Positions 25,148-33,981 of a stretch of DNA of 45,569 nt are shown here, in pieces. Position numbers and translations under genes: made by a program. This DNA comes from Prevotellaceae bacterium (GTDB taxonomy: Bacteria; Bacteroidota; Bacteroidia; Bacteroidales; Bacteroidaceae): contig JAISHB010000069.1 of NCBI GenBank assembly GCA_031262785.1, forward strand, positions 1-45,569, read 5' to 3'. The notes under the pieces are model-generated. The model ran no database searches. It was not told the DNA's origin and saw only the letters and a program-made list of their open reading frames with translations. Each line of letters begins with the position of its first letter. The first letter of the stretch is position 1.

Positions 25148-25648
25148 ATGATACTCAATTATCTACATAAAGTAGGATGGTTTGTAGGACTGGTATTATT
25201 GCAGGCGCTGATACTAAACAACGTGAACATCGCAAACTGCGCAACCCCGTTTCTCTACATCTACCTGCTGCTGAAGTTTGAATCGGACACTTCCCGCAAT
25301 GCGTTGATGCTTTGGGCTTTTTGTTTGGGAATCAGCATCGATATTTTTTCCGATACCTTGGGAATGAATGCCGCCGCCACCGTGGCATTGGCATTTCTGC
25401 GTCCGTGGCTGTTGCGGGGGTTCATGCCGCGCGAGGGTTTGGACAATATCGTTCCATCCACGGCTTCATTGGGCGGATCCGCCTTTGTGAAGTTCGTACT
25501 CACGGCCGTAGTGATACATCACACGTTGTTGCTATCCATCGAGTTCTTTTCTTTTGAGCATATTGGCTTGTTGTTGCTGCGCATTGCAGCCTGTTCGGCA
25601 CTTACCAGCATTTGCATCTTTGCCGTAGAAGGTTTGCGAAGAAATTAG
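25148..25648 (+). CDS. mreD: Rod shape-determining protein MreD
   Basis: Small integral membrane partner of MreC. The ATG at 25148 is chosen because it lies just after the mreC stop and gives the usual short cytoplasmic start (MILNYLHKVGWF); an upstream in-frame ATG at 25061 would lie deep inside mreC. The 166-aa product has five or six hydrophobic spans and the conserved acidic pattern FCLGISIDIFSDTLGMNAAATV, with PREGL in the following loop. The family assignment rests on this pattern plus gene order. Confidence 0.92.
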   Translation: MILNYLHKVGWFVGLVLLQALILNNVNIANCATPFLYIYLLLKFESDTSRNALMLWAFCLGISIDIFSDTLGMNAAATVALAFLRPWLLRGFMPREGLDNIVPSTASLGGSAFVKFVLTAVVIHHTLLLSIEFFSFEHIGLLLLRIAACSALTSICIFAVEGLRRN

Positions 25649-25682
25649 CCGTTTAAACACCCCCTCTACCCGCACTTTTGTC

Positions 25683-27548
25683 ATGGTTAAAGATTACACG
25701 TTTGAAAAGCGCAAGTTTGTGATAGGAGGAGCCGCCGTTGCGATTGTTTTGCTCTTTCTCGTGCGGCTTTTCGACCTGCAAATCATGACGGACACCTATA
25801 AAAAGAATGCCGACAGCAATGCCTTCCTCAAAAAGATACAATATCCCTCGCGCGGTGCCATTTACGACCGCAACGGAAAACTTTTGGTCTTTAACCAACC
25901 CGCCTACGACATCAACTTCGTGCCGCGCGAAGTAACCGCATTGGATACCGCCGATTTCTGCCGGACGCTCAACATCTCGAAAGAACAGTTCGACAAACGC
26001 ATGCAAGACGTGCGAAACCGCCGCATGAACCCCGGCTACTCGCGTTATACCGAACAAACCTTCATGACGCAGCTCTCGGCAGAAGAGTGTGGCGTATTCC
26101 AGGAGAAACTGTTCAAGTTTCCCGGCTTTTCCATCCAGCGCCGAACCATTCGGCAGTACAGCTACCAGGTAGCCGGACATACACTGGGAGACATCGGCGA
26201 AGTATCCATGAAAGAGATAGAAGACGATGATTATTACATCCGCGGCGACTACATCGGCAAACAAGGCATTGAAAAGTCTTACGAACCCTATCTTCGGGGC
26301 GAAAAAGGAGTGGAAATCTTGTTGCGCGATGCACACGGACGCATTCAAGGCAGTTACAAGAACGGACAAGACGATGTGCCCTCCATTCCGGGCAAAAACC
26401 TCACGCTTAGCATGGACATTGAGCTGCAAATGCTCGGCGAGCGGCTCATGAAGAATAAAATCGGCGCCATCGTGGCCATCGAACCCAAAACAGGCGAGAT
26501 TCTCTGCATGGTCTCCTCTCCTACCTTCGACCCGCACCTGATGATTGGCCGGCAACGCGGCAAAAATCACCAGCTCCTGCAAGCCGACCGTCAAAAACCG
26601 TTGCTGAACCGCGCCATCATGGGCGTTTACCCGCCGGGCTCGACATTCAAGACCGCGCAAGCCCTGACGTTCCTGCAAGAAGAGATTATCCAACCCTCCA
26701 CCGCCTTTTCGTGCGCCCGCGGCTTCCATTACGGCAACCTGCACGTAGGATGCCACGCGCACGCCTCCCCGCTGGCGCTCATACCCGCGATTGCCACCTC
26801 CTGCAATGCCTACTTCTGTTGGGGGCTTTTCCGCATGTTTGGCGACAAGAAATACGGCTCCGCGCAGAAAGCCATCACCGTTTGGAAGGATTACATGGTT
26901 TCGCAAGGCTTCGGCTATCGATTAGGGACCGATTTGCCCAGCGAAAAGGCCGGATTTATTCCAAACGCCAAGTTTTACGACAAAGCCTATCGAAATTCGT
27001 GGAACGGACTAACGGTGATCAGCATTGCCATCGGTCAGGGGGAAGTATTGAGTACCCCGCTGCAAATGGCCAATCTTTCGGCCACCATTGCCAATCGCGG
27101 CTACTACATCACCCCGCACATGGTCAAAGAGATACAGGATAACCGGATCGACACCCTGTTTCGTACCAAAAAACAGACCACGATCTCCCCCGAGCATTAC
27201 GAAACCGTAGCAGCAGGCATGCGTGCGGCCGTGACAGGAGTAACAGGTAGCGCAACTTGCCGGGCTGCCGGCACGATACTGCCCAATGTGGAAGTTTGCG
27301 GCAAAACAGGCACCGCGCAGAACCGTGGTCACGACCATTCGGCCTTTATTGGCTTCGCCCCGTTGCATCAGCCCAAAATCGCCATTGCCGTGTATGTGGA
27401 AAACGGCGGATGGGGCGCCCGCTACGGCGTTCCGTACGGCGCGCTCATGATGGAGCAATATCTAACGGGAAAACTCTCGCCGGCCAGCGAAAAGTTGGCC
27501 GAAACACTCATTAGTAGCGTCATACCCTATGGGAACGAAGAGAGATAG
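25683..27548 (+). CDS. mrdA: Penicillin-binding protein 2, elongasome transpeptidase
   Basis: Class B PBP that cross-links new peptidoglycan along the cell cylinder. The 621-aa product has a single N-terminal span (about residues 13-35), an allosteric/pedestal domain starting with YPSRGAIYDRNGKLL, and the transpeptidase domain with all three active-site motifs: S320-T-F-K323 (in GVYPPGSTFKT), S373-C-N375 and K541-T-G (KTGTAQ). VCGKTGTAQNRGHDHSAFIGFAP is typical of PBP2. The gene overlaps rodA by 20 nt, which suggests coupled synthesis of the two partners. It is a beta-lactam target. Confidence 0.96.
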   Translation: MVKDYTFEKRKFVIGGAAVAIVLLFLVRLFDLQIMTDTYKKNADSNAFLKKIQYPSRGAIYDRNGKLLVFNQPAYDINFVPREVTALDTADFCRTLNISKEQFDKRMQDVRNRRMNPGYSRYTEQTFMTQLSAEECGVFQEKLFKFPGFSIQRRTIRQYSYQVAGHTLGDIGEVSMKEIEDDDYYIRGDYIGKQGIEKSYEPYLRGEKGVEILLRDAHGRIQGSYKNGQDDVPSIPGKNLTLSMDIELQMLGERLMKNKIGAIVAIEPKTGEILCMVSSPTFDPHLMIGRQRGKNHQLLQADRQKPLLNRAIMGVYPPGSTFKTAQALTFLQEEIIQPSTAFSCARGFHYGNLHVGCHAHASPLALIPAIATSCNAYFCWGLFRMFGDKKYGSAQKAITVWKDYMVSQGFGYRLGTDLPSEKAGFIPNAKFYDKAYRNSWNGLTVISIAIGQGEVLSTPLQMANLSATIANRGYYITPHMVKEIQDNRIDTLFRTKKQTTISPEHYETVAAGMRAAVTGVTGSATCRAAGTILPNVEVCGKTGTAQNRGHDHSAFIGFAPLHQPKIAIAVYVENGGWGARYGVPYGALMMEQYLTGKLSPASEKLAETLISSVIPYGNEER

Positions 27549-28995
27549 CACCTGGAAGTCGCTCGACTGGGTGACCATCGGCATTTACATCGTCCTGCTG
27601 GCCTTCGGATGGCTGAGCGTTTGCGGAGCCAGCTACGATTTCGGCGACCACGCCTTTTGGGACCTCTCGACCCGTTCGGGGAAACAATTGCTATGGATTT
27701 GTTGCTCTTTCGGGATTGCCTTTGTGCTCCTGATGCTCGAAGAGAGCCTCTACGACATCCTGGCCTTCATCATCTACATCGTCGTGGTAGCCCTACTGGT
27801 GGTCACCATCTTTATTGCTCCCGACACGAAGGGTTCCCACTCCTGGTTGGTGCTCGGCCCCGTTAGTTTGCAGCCGGCCGAGTTCGCTAAGTTCGCCACC
27901 GCCCTGGCGCTGGCCAAATACATGAGCATGTACTCGTTTTCCATCAAGAATTGGCGAACCACCTGCGTGGTGTTGGGTCTCATCTTCCTGCCCATGCTGC
28001 TGATAGTGATGCAACACGAAACCGGATCGGCGCTGGTCTTCACCGCCTTCTTCCTGATGCTTTATCGCGAAGGAATGTCGGGCGCCGTGCTATACGCCGG
28101 GCTGTGTGCCGTTGTTTTCTTCGTGGTGGGCATTCGGTTTGGCGACCAGATGCTGGGAGCGACTCCCACCTCGGTGGGAATCTTCGCCGTGTTGCTGTTA
28201 ATCTTGCTGTCGGCCGCAGGGATGGCGCGGGTCTATTCGCGGCGGTGGATCGCGGCGCGCACCATCCTGATTGCCCTGGGCAGCGTGCTGCCGGCCGGCG
28301 TGTGCTGCGCCCTCTGGCTGTTTCCGCTCGATTTAAACTGGTTGCTCTACGCCCTGTGTGCGCTGTGCGTGGGCTACCTGCTTTTTCTTGCCCTGCGCGA
28401 GCGAATGGTCAGCTACGCCATGATTGCGCTCTTTGTGGTGCTCTCGATTGGATTTCTGCTCTCGAGCAACTACTTTTTCCATCATATTTTGGGAGCACAT
28501 CAACGCACGCGCATCGAAGTGGTGTTGGGAATGACCGAAGACCTCACGGGTGCCGGTTACAACGTGAATCAGTCGAAAATAGCCATCGGTTCGGGCGGAT
28601 TCTTGGGAAAAGGGTTTCTCAACGGCACCCAGACCAAACTCAAGTACGTTCCCGAGCAAGACACCGACTTTATCTTCTGCACCATCGGCGAAGAGCAAGG
28701 ATTTGTGGGCGCTTCGGTGGTCATGATGCTGTTTTTGGCGCTACTGCTGCGGCTCATTCACATTTCGGAGCGTCAGCCCACGCTCTTCGGCCGCGTCTAC
28801 GGCTATTCGGTGCTCAGCATCTTTTTCTTCCACCTGTTCGTCAACGTGGGCATGGCCTTGGGACTCACCCCCGTCATTGGCATCCCCCTGCCCTTTTTCA
28901 GCTACGGAGGCTCGTCGCTGTGGGGCTTCACCATCCTGCTTTTCATTTTGTTGCGCATCGATGCCGAGCGCAAGCGTCGTTTCGACTGGTTTTAA
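27529..28995 (+). CDS. rodA: RodA, SEDS peptidoglycan glycosyltransferase
   Basis: Multi-span SEDS-family polymerase that extends glycan strands together with PBP2. The 488-aa protein is longer than the roughly 370 aa of E. coli RodA; the extra length lies in added spans and loops between about residues 190 and 310, which I recall as usual for Bacteroidales. SEDS landmarks visible are GSHSWLVLGPVSLQPAEFAKFATALALAKY, the VMQHETGSALVF loop, the catalytic-region ERQ-less DTDFIFCTIGEEQGFVGA and the terminal TPVIGIPLPFFSYGGSSLW. The ATG lies inside the mrdA 3' end. It converges with gldH, 12 bp away. Confidence 0.95.
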   Translation: MGTKRDSTWKSLDWVTIGIYIVLLAFGWLSVCGASYDFGDHAFWDLSTRSGKQLLWICCSFGIAFVLLMLEESLYDILAFIIYIVVVALLVVTIFIAPDTKGSHSWLVLGPVSLQPAEFAKFATALALAKYMSMYSFSIKNWRTTCVVLGLIFLPMLLIVMQHETGSALVFTAFFLMLYREGMSGAVLYAGLCAVVFFVVGIRFGDQMLGATPTSVGIFAVLLLILLSAAGMARVYSRRWIAARTILIALGSVLPAGVCCALWLFPLDLNWLLYALCALCVGYLLFLALRERMVSYAMIALFVVLSIGFLLSSNYFFHHILGAHQRTRIEVVLGMTEDLTGAGYNVNQSKIAIGSGGFLGKGFLNGTQTKLKYVPEQDTDFIFCTIGEEQGFVGASVVMMLFLALLLRLIHISERQPTLFGRVYGYSVLSIFFFHLFVNVGMALGLTPVIGIPLPFFSYGGSSLWGFTILLFILLRIDAERKRRFDWF

Positions 28996-29007
28996 CGGGG
29001 GCGGGCG

Positions 29008-29502
29008 CTACTCCAGCGTCAGTTTCAATCCCACATCGTTCACGGCGGGCACCCGGGCGTCGTCCAGCAGGCAAACCGCATAGAACCGGTACACGCCGGC
29101 GCGCCCCAGGCAGCGCACGGGCAGCGGAGCGCCCGTTTCATACAATCCGCCCCATCCCTCGCCCAACCAGTTACCCCGCGCATCGGCCACGGTGATGGTG
29201 GCCGTGTCAACCGACAACAACGCCCCGTCGGGCGAAAAACAACCCACTTCCACCGGCAAAAAACGATAGGGATAGCTTCCGCGGGTGCGAACCTCCACCA
29301 CGCGACGATAGCACGCCGCCGAATCGGGCAGCGTAGCCTCGAAAAAGAGCGTATCGCCCCGTGTCCAGCCCGCGGGGGGCAACGCACGGTAGGAATAGAA
29401 AACAAGTTGTTCGCGGCAGCCGGCCAGCAGCAGGCCGCCCAGCAGCGCCGCCCCCAGGGCGGCGCGAAGCCTTGAGGCGAGCGGTTTACTGCGGAGCGTC
29501 AT
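29008..29502 (-). CDS. gldH: GldH-like lipoprotein
   Basis: A 164-aa lipoprotein with lipobox LLAGC (Cys29). The mature part matches the GldH pattern: VFYSYRALPPAGW, DTLFFEATL, a TRGSYPYRFLPVEV stretch and GNWLGEGWGGLYE. GldH was named for a role in Flavobacterium gliding, but homologues occur in Bacteroidales that do not glide, where the function is unclear. Its start overlaps the end of ricT by 17 nt, and this ricT-gldH order is one I recall from other Bacteroidales. It is the last gene of a four-gene minus-strand operon. Confidence 0.85.
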   Translation of the reverse strand: MTLRSKPLASRLRAALGAALLGGLLLAGCREQLVFYSYRALPPAGWTRGDTLFFEATLPDSAACYRRVVEVRTRGSYPYRFLPVEVGCFSPDGALLSVDTATITVADARGNWLGEGWGGLYETGAPLPVRCLGRAGVYRFYAVCLLDDARVPAVNDVGLKLTLE

Positions 29503-30748
29503 TGCGATTGCCCCGTTTTTCCGGCCGGGCGGGACGACGGTCGTTTCCGCGGCCGGGGTTTGCTCCTTTCTGAGGTGGGGCGAAGCCCTTCGGCTGCCCT
29601 CCGCCCCCCGGCGAGGGTTGCGCGGAGGCCTTCGGCTGCCCTCCGCCTGCTGACGAGGGTTGTCCTTTGCCCCGACGCTTCTTGCGGCGCGACGAATCGA
29701 ACCGCGTCAGGCTCTCTTGCTCCACCAGGTCGGTACCCTTGCGCGGCGTCTGCTGACGCGTGTCTTCCAGCAGACTTTCGGGCTTGACGCCCCGCCGATT
29801 CATTCCGATGACCTCAAAAGCCCGCTTGCCGGAGATGGTAACTAAGTTGGCCGGTATCTGTTTGTCGGTGGAGTAGGTCACCTTGTTGGCCAAAACGTCC
29901 GATTTGAAGAAGAAATAGGTGTTGTCTTTGGTTTCCAGCTCCACCTCGCGTGAGGGGAAGCGTTTGGAGGCTTCCACGTAGCAATCCACCTCGTAGTTGA
30001 GGCAACACTTGAGCTTTGCGCACTGTCCTGCCAGCTTTTGCGGGTTCGGCGAGATGTCTTGATAGCGTGCCGCCACCGTGGAGACCGAAACGAACGAAGT
30101 CATCCAGGCGGCGCAGCAAAGTTCGCGCCCGCAGGGGCCGATGCCCCCGATTCTGCCCGCTTCCTGGCGCGCGCCAATCTGTTTCATCTCGATGCGCACC
30201 TTAAAGACCTCGGCAAATACCTTGATGAGCTGCCGGAAATCGACCCGTTCGTCGGCAATATAGTAGAAGATGGCCTTGTTGCCGTCGCCCTGAAACTCGA
30301 CATCGCCGATTTTCATATTCAGCTTCAGCTCGGCGGCCAGTTGCCGCGCCCGAATCATGGTGGGATGTTCGCGTGCTTTCGCCTCGTTGTATTTCTCCAT
30401 ATCCACGGGTTTAACCTTGCGGTAGATGCGTCGGATATCGCCCTCGGACTTGAGGTTGGCTTTTTTAACTTGCAAGGGCACCAGCCGACCGGTGAGCGTG
30501 ACCACACCGATGTCATGCCCGGGCGACGACTCCACGGCCACCACATCGCCCTTTTCCAGCTCCAAACCGTTGCTGTTGTGGTAGTAGCCTTTGCGGGTGT
30601 TCTTAAACTGCACCTCCACCAGGTCGCATCCGTCGGTATTTCCCGGAACGTCGGCCAACCAGTCGTACGAGTTGAGTTGTTTGTCTTGTTTGCCGCAACT
30701 ACGGCAGCAGATGCCTCCGCTTCCGTTATGTAACTTAAATGCTATCAT
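29486..30748 (-). CDS. ricT: RicT/PSP1-domain protein with long basic tail
   Basis: PSP1-domain protein related to RicT (YaaT), which in Bacillus forms an FeS-containing complex with YlbF and YmcA acting on RNA decay. The 420-aa product opens with a Cys-rich stretch (GICCRSCGKQ), followed by the PSP1 core: VEVQFKNTRKGYY, IGARQEAGRIGGIGPCGRELCC, QKLAGQCAKLKCCLNYE. The many conserved cysteines fit FeS binding. After about residue 325 it continues as a low-complexity tail rich in Gly, Pro, Gln, Lys and Arg (repeats such as GGGQPKASAQPSPGG), probably disordered and perhaps nucleic-acid binding. Six nt separate it from holB. Confidence 0.87.
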   Translation of the reverse strand: MIAFKLHNGSGGICCRSCGKQDKQLNSYDWLADVPGNTDGCDLVEVQFKNTRKGYYHNSNGLELEKGDVVAVESSPGHDIGVVTLTGRLVPLQVKKANLKSEGDIRRIYRKVKPVDMEKYNEAKAREHPTMIRARQLAAELKLNMKIGDVEFQGDGNKAIFYYIADERVDFRQLIKVFAEVFKVRIEMKQIGARQEAGRIGGIGPCGRELCCAAWMTSFVSVSTVAARYQDISPNPQKLAGQCAKLKCCLNYEVDCYVEASKRFPSREVELETKDNTYFFFKSDVLANKVTYSTDKQIPANLVTISGKRAFEVIGMNRRGVKPESLLEDTRQQTPRKGTDLVEQESLTRFDSSRRKKRRGKGQPSSAGGGQPKASAQPSPGGGGQPKGFAPPQKGANPGRGNDRRPARPEKRGNRNDAPQ

Positions 30749-30754
30749 GCGTTC

Positions 30755-31885
30755 TTATCTATTTTTGATGAGTACAATCATTTTCAGGGAAAAATCGAAG
30801 AAAACCATCTTGGCGTTGACATTTTGTTCGATGTGCCGGGCGGCCTCGGAGAGTTCGTGCAGAATGCCCCGCACGTTGCCCTCGTTTATGAACGGGGCGA
30901 AGCGCACGGCAAAATCCGCCTCCGGCGTGCTCATGTAATTGAGTGCGGGCAGGTGCAGGTTGTAGATAAAGTTTTCGCGCAGCAGGTGTTGGGCATACGC
31001 CAGGAAGTTTTTCTGCTGTTCGCGTCCCAGGGCGGCCACCTGCTCGCTCCAGCGCTTCATCTCCTTGACATTGCGGGCGTACGACAGGCGCATGAGGCTG
31101 ACAAACAGCTCGAAGAACTCCTGCCTCTGGCCATCTAAGTGAATGGCCTCGAGGGCACGCGTGAAGTCGCCGCCGGCCAGGTGAGCCAAGTGGCGGCTTT
31201 CTACGCCATCCACGCGGTAGCGCGTTTCCAAGGCGCGGGCAATCTCCTCTTCCGAAAGGGGCGGAATCCGGATGCGCTGCGTCCGGCTCAGTATCGTCGG
31301 GAGCAACTGTTCGGGCTGTTCGCTCACCAGCAGGAAGAGCGTTTGGGCGGGCGGCTCCTCGAGCAGTTTGAGCAGCTTGTTTCCGAAGGCATTGTCTTTA
31401 TACATCTTCTCGGGCAGCCAGATAATGCCGATTTTGTAGCCGCCGGCCATCGATTTGAGGCTGAAACGGCGCAGGATGGCATCGCTCTCGTCCACGTAGA
31501 TGTAGAGTTGCTTCTCGCTGTCGAGCTGCTCGAGCCATTGGGCGTAGCTGAAGTAGGGCGAGCGCAGCAGCAGCTCGCGCCACGGCGCAATGAAGTCGTC
31601 CGAGACGGCGGGCTTGGTTGCGCTCTTTTTATAGATAGGAAAGGTGAAGTGGACGTCGGGATGCACCAATTTGTTCCACTGCAGGCACGAGGGACACTCC
31701 CCGCAGGCATCTTCCGCCCCCGGACGCTCACACTGCAGGTAACGCGCATAGGCCATGGCCAGCGGCAGGGCGCCGGCGCCCGGCCGGGCGCAGAAAAGCT
31801 GCGCGTGGGCGACGCGTTGTTCCCTCACCTCTTGTAGGAGGTGTCGACGGGTCTCTTCCTGTCCGATGATATCTTTAAATAGCAC
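30755..31885 (-). CDS. holB: DNA polymerase III delta-prime subunit
   Basis: Clamp-loader subunit. The 376-aa product starts at a GTG (31885); no ATG fits better. The N-terminus (LFKDIIGQEETRRHLLQEV) is typical. As in other delta-prime subunits the P-loop is degenerate (FCARPGAGALPLAMAYARYLQC lacks GKT), followed by a four-Cys zinc site (QCERPGAEDACGECPSC). NKLLKLLEEPPAQTLFLLVSE and the ILSRTQRIRIPPL sensor region follow. It is 25 nt downstream of metF in the same direction. Confidence 0.92.
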   Translation of the reverse strand: MLFKDIIGQEETRRHLLQEVREQRVAHAQLFCARPGAGALPLAMAYARYLQCERPGAEDACGECPSCLQWNKLVHPDVHFTFPIYKKSATKPAVSDDFIAPWRELLLRSPYFSYAQWLEQLDSEKQLYIYVDESDAILRRFSLKSMAGGYKIGIIWLPEKMYKDNAFGNKLLKLLEEPPAQTLFLLVSEQPEQLLPTILSRTQRIRIPPLSEEEIARALETRYRVDGVESRHLAHLAGGDFTRALEAIHLDGQRQEFFELFVSLMRLSYARNVKEMKRWSEQVAALGREQQKNFLAYAQHLLRENFIYNLHLPALNYMSTPEADFAVRFAPFINEGNVRGILHELSEAARHIEQNVNAKMVFFDFSLKMIVLIKNR

Positions 31886-31910
31886 GATGCGCGAGGGGTT
31901 TACGGGTTCG

Positions 31911-32864
31911 TTAATAGATTTGGGCGGCTACCCGACGGATACTCTCGGTCGCCCCCACGGAATAGAAGTGGATGCTGGGAACGCCGCGGGCGACCAGCTC
32001 TTTGCACTGCTGCACGCACCACTCCACGCCCACCTGCTCCACCTGGTCGTCGTTTCGGCAGGCCAGCACCGCCCGCGCCAGCTCTTCGGGCACATCCACC
32101 TTGAAGGTTTTGGGAATCGTGCTCAGTTGCGAGGCTTTTCGGAGCGGTTTGATGCCCGGGATGACGGGTACTTCGATTCCCGCCTGCCGTGCCCGCTCGA
32201 CAAAGCGGAAATAGGCCTGATTGTCGTAAAACAGCTGCGTGACGGCATAGTCGGCGCCGGCTTCGACCTTGCGCCGGAGCCAGTAGAGATCGCGCTCCAT
32301 ATTGGGCGCTTCCTCGTGCTTTTCGGGGTAGCAGGCCACGCCGTAGGAGAAGGGGGTGGCGGTCTGCATCATTTCGGAGCCGTCCTCGAAGCGTCCGCTG
32401 TTGAAGCGGTTGATTTGCTCCTCCAGCTCGATGGCGTGGGCGTAGCCGCCCGGCTCGGGGGTGAAAACAGCCTCGTGGCGTGCTTTGTCGCCGCGCAAGA
32501 CCAGCAGATCGGTGATCCCCAGGAATTGCAGGTCGAGCAGCACATATTCCGTCTCTTCGCGGGTGAACCCGCTGCAGAGCAGGTGCGGAACCACGCGGAT
32601 GTCATACTTGTTTTGGATGGCTGCGGCCACGGCCACCGTGCCGGGGCGCCGCCGCAGGCGGTTGCGCTCGAAAACGCCGTCGGGGCGTTCGCGGTAGACA
32701 TATTCGCTCCGATGCGTGGTGATGTTGATGTAGAGCGGGTTGAACGCACGCAAGGCCTCGATGGTGCGGTATAACCTGTCGATGCCGGTGCCTTTGAGCG
32801 GGGGTAATATTTCAAACGAGAAGGCGGTGTGCGCCCCGCTCGTTATCAGGTCGATAATTTTCAT
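31911..32864 (-). CDS. metF: Methylenetetrahydrofolate reductase
   Basis: Reduces 5,10-methylene-THF to 5-methyl-THF, feeding methionine synthesis. The ATG at 32864 is chosen because the protein then begins MKIIDLITSG with FSFEILPPLKG following at once, as expected for the TIM-barrel start; the open frame runs on upstream without family similarity. The 317-aa product shows NITTHRSE, the FAD-binding region LLVLRGDKA, SYGVACYPEKHEEAPN, VTQLFYDNQAYFRFV and VIPGIKPLRKASQL. A probable -7 element lies 32 nt upstream; no SAM riboswitch-like fold was recognised in the short leader. Confidence 0.95.
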   Translation of the reverse strand: MKIIDLITSGAHTAFSFEILPPLKGTGIDRLYRTIEALRAFNPLYINITTHRSEYVYRERPDGVFERNRLRRRPGTVAVAAAIQNKYDIRVVPHLLCSGFTREETEYVLLDLQFLGITDLLVLRGDKARHEAVFTPEPGGYAHAIELEEQINRFNSGRFEDGSEMMQTATPFSYGVACYPEKHEEAPNMERDLYWLRRKVEAGADYAVTQLFYDNQAYFRFVERARQAGIEVPVIPGIKPLRKASQLSTIPKTFKVDVPEELARAVLACRNDDQVEQVGVEWCVQQCKELVARGVPSIHFYSVGATESIRRVAAQIY

Positions 32865-32895
32865 TGTTCGGAATCGATTCCGGAGGGAATCGCGG

Positions 32896-32903
32896 CAAAA
32901 GTA
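32896..32903 (-). promoter_or_regulatory. Probable -7 element of the metF operon
   Basis: On the minus strand this reads TACTTTTG, matching TAnnTTTG, and would place the transcript start near 32889, about 25 nt before the metF ATG. No good TTTG is seen at the 19-nt spacing. Confidence 0.45.
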
Positions 32904-33109
32904 CGCTTTTTTGTGTAAATACGGCACGGCGGATGGCGAAAAGTGAACAGATTGCCCCGTTCCTTTCACACTTGGCCACCCGCTGCACCAAAAGCTGAAC
33001 ATCCCGGGCGGCGGGCGGCGAAATGTTAAAGAAATGAGCCATTCTGTTAACACTTGGACGCCCGCGACGCCGTTTTCCTTAAATTTTGTATATTTTTCGA
33101 GGCCGTCGC

Positions 33110-33139
33110 TTGGTTTTTTCCTCCATCCGATTACTTTTG
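33110..33139 (+). promoter_or_regulatory. Promoter of DUF6261-like copy 3
   Basis: TTG at 33110-33112, 19 nt, TACTTTTG at 33132-33139. Predicted transcript start is near 33146, giving a leader of about 62 nt. Confidence 0.68.
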
Positions 33140-33207
33140 CGCCGTCTTTCACAAACAGAGACACAAACAACATTTATTTAAACCGTTTCATATAAACAAA
33201 ACCAATT

Positions 33208-33981
33208 ATGAAGATCAATTCTTTAGGCACCGGGGCGATGAACAGCGGCGCACACTTTTTCTACATGACCGAAATCGTAAACAAGGCCGAAAACACGCCG
33301 GTCGTTGTCCGGTGGGCAGGTACGCAGGTGAACGCGCTCAAAAAGGCGCTCGAGGCCGAAGATGCCGCCCTCAAACTCACCACCAAGAGCTTATTTACCC
33401 AAGAGATACGCGCCGCCAACAAGCAGCGCAACACCTTCTATTCGTCGCTGCGCAAAACCGTATCGGGATTTGCCGCGGTGCCCGATATGCAGCCCGCCGG
33501 CGCCACGCTCGAGCAGATGTTGAAAGATTATGCCTACAAAACCAACGGCCAGATCGACCACAACAACGGCATGATGCTCAACCTCATTACCGACCTGCGC
33601 GGCAAGTATGCCAAGGAGGTCGCCCGGCTTGGCATCGGCATCATCGTGGATAATATGGAGACGGCCAACAAGCAGGTGATCAGCCTGATGACCCAACGCA
33701 CCGAAGAGCAGAAGATGCACGTCAACGGCGCCCTGAAAACGGCACGCGCCGCCACCGATCGCGCCTACCGCGAGCTGGTGGAGACCGTCAACGCCCACGT
33801 GCAGCTCGAAGGCGATGCCAACTATCTGGATTTCATCTCGTTTGTCAACGCCGAGATTCTCCATTTCCAGCGCGACGTGCTCCATCAGAAGGGGAAACCC
33901 AATAATGCCGGCGACCCGGACGACGGCGACCAGAACGGCGGCGGCGGCGACGACGGCGAAGAGGAACCCCCGCAAGGGTAA
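33208..33981 (+). CDS. DUF6261-like hypothetical protein, copy 3
   Basis: Unknown function. The 257-aa helical protein has no signal peptide. Its opening (LGTGAMNSGAHFFYM), ALEAEDAALKLTTKS, LKDYAYKTNGQIDHNNGMMLNLITDLRGKYA, QRTEEQKM, EGDANYLDFISFVNAEILHF and VLHQKGK follow copy 2 closely. The tail is Asp/Gly-rich and ends DDGEEEPPQG, the same last residues as in copy 1. It has a good promoter of its own and a hairpin with a T-run over its stop codon, so it appears to be a single-gene transcript. Confidence 0.78.
   Translation: MKINSLGTGAMNSGAHFFYMTEIVNKAENTPVVVRWAGTQVNALKKALEAEDAALKLTTKSLFTQEIRAANKQRNTFYSSLRKTVSGFAAVPDMQPAGATLEQMLKDYAYKTNGQIDHNNGMMLNLITDLRGKYAKEVARLGIGIIVDNMETANKQVISLMTQRTEEQKMHVNGALKTARAATDRAYRELVETVNAHVQLEGDANYLDFISFVNAEILHFQRDVLHQKGKPNNAGDPDDGDQNGGGGDDGEEEPPQG

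Larger units (their letters stand above)
32865..33207. other. Divergent intergenic region between metF and DUF6261-like copy 3
   Basis: This 343-bp gap holds the probable metF promoter element (minus, 32896-32903), a small palindrome GGAATCGATTCC (32870-32881) inside the metF leader, and the promoter of the DUF6261-like gene (plus, 33110-33139). The middle, about 32910-33100, contains nothing I recognise. Confidence 0.55.

Noticed and set aside
25653..26906. Long minus-strand open frame (over 400 codons) opposite mrdA
   Set aside because: It lies antisense to a clear PBP2 with all active-site motifs; its composition (many His, Gly, Val) is that of a shadow frame.
27951..29195. Long plus-strand open frame overlapping rodA
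   Set aside because: Arg/His-rich shadow frame of rodA that runs on into the antisense of gldH.
32865..33000. SAM riboswitch before metF
   Set aside because: The predicted leader is only about 25 nt, and no suitable stems were seen.
32865..33173. Upstream extension of metF by about 103 codons
   Set aside because: The extension has no family similarity and spans the promoter region; the family start is at 32864.
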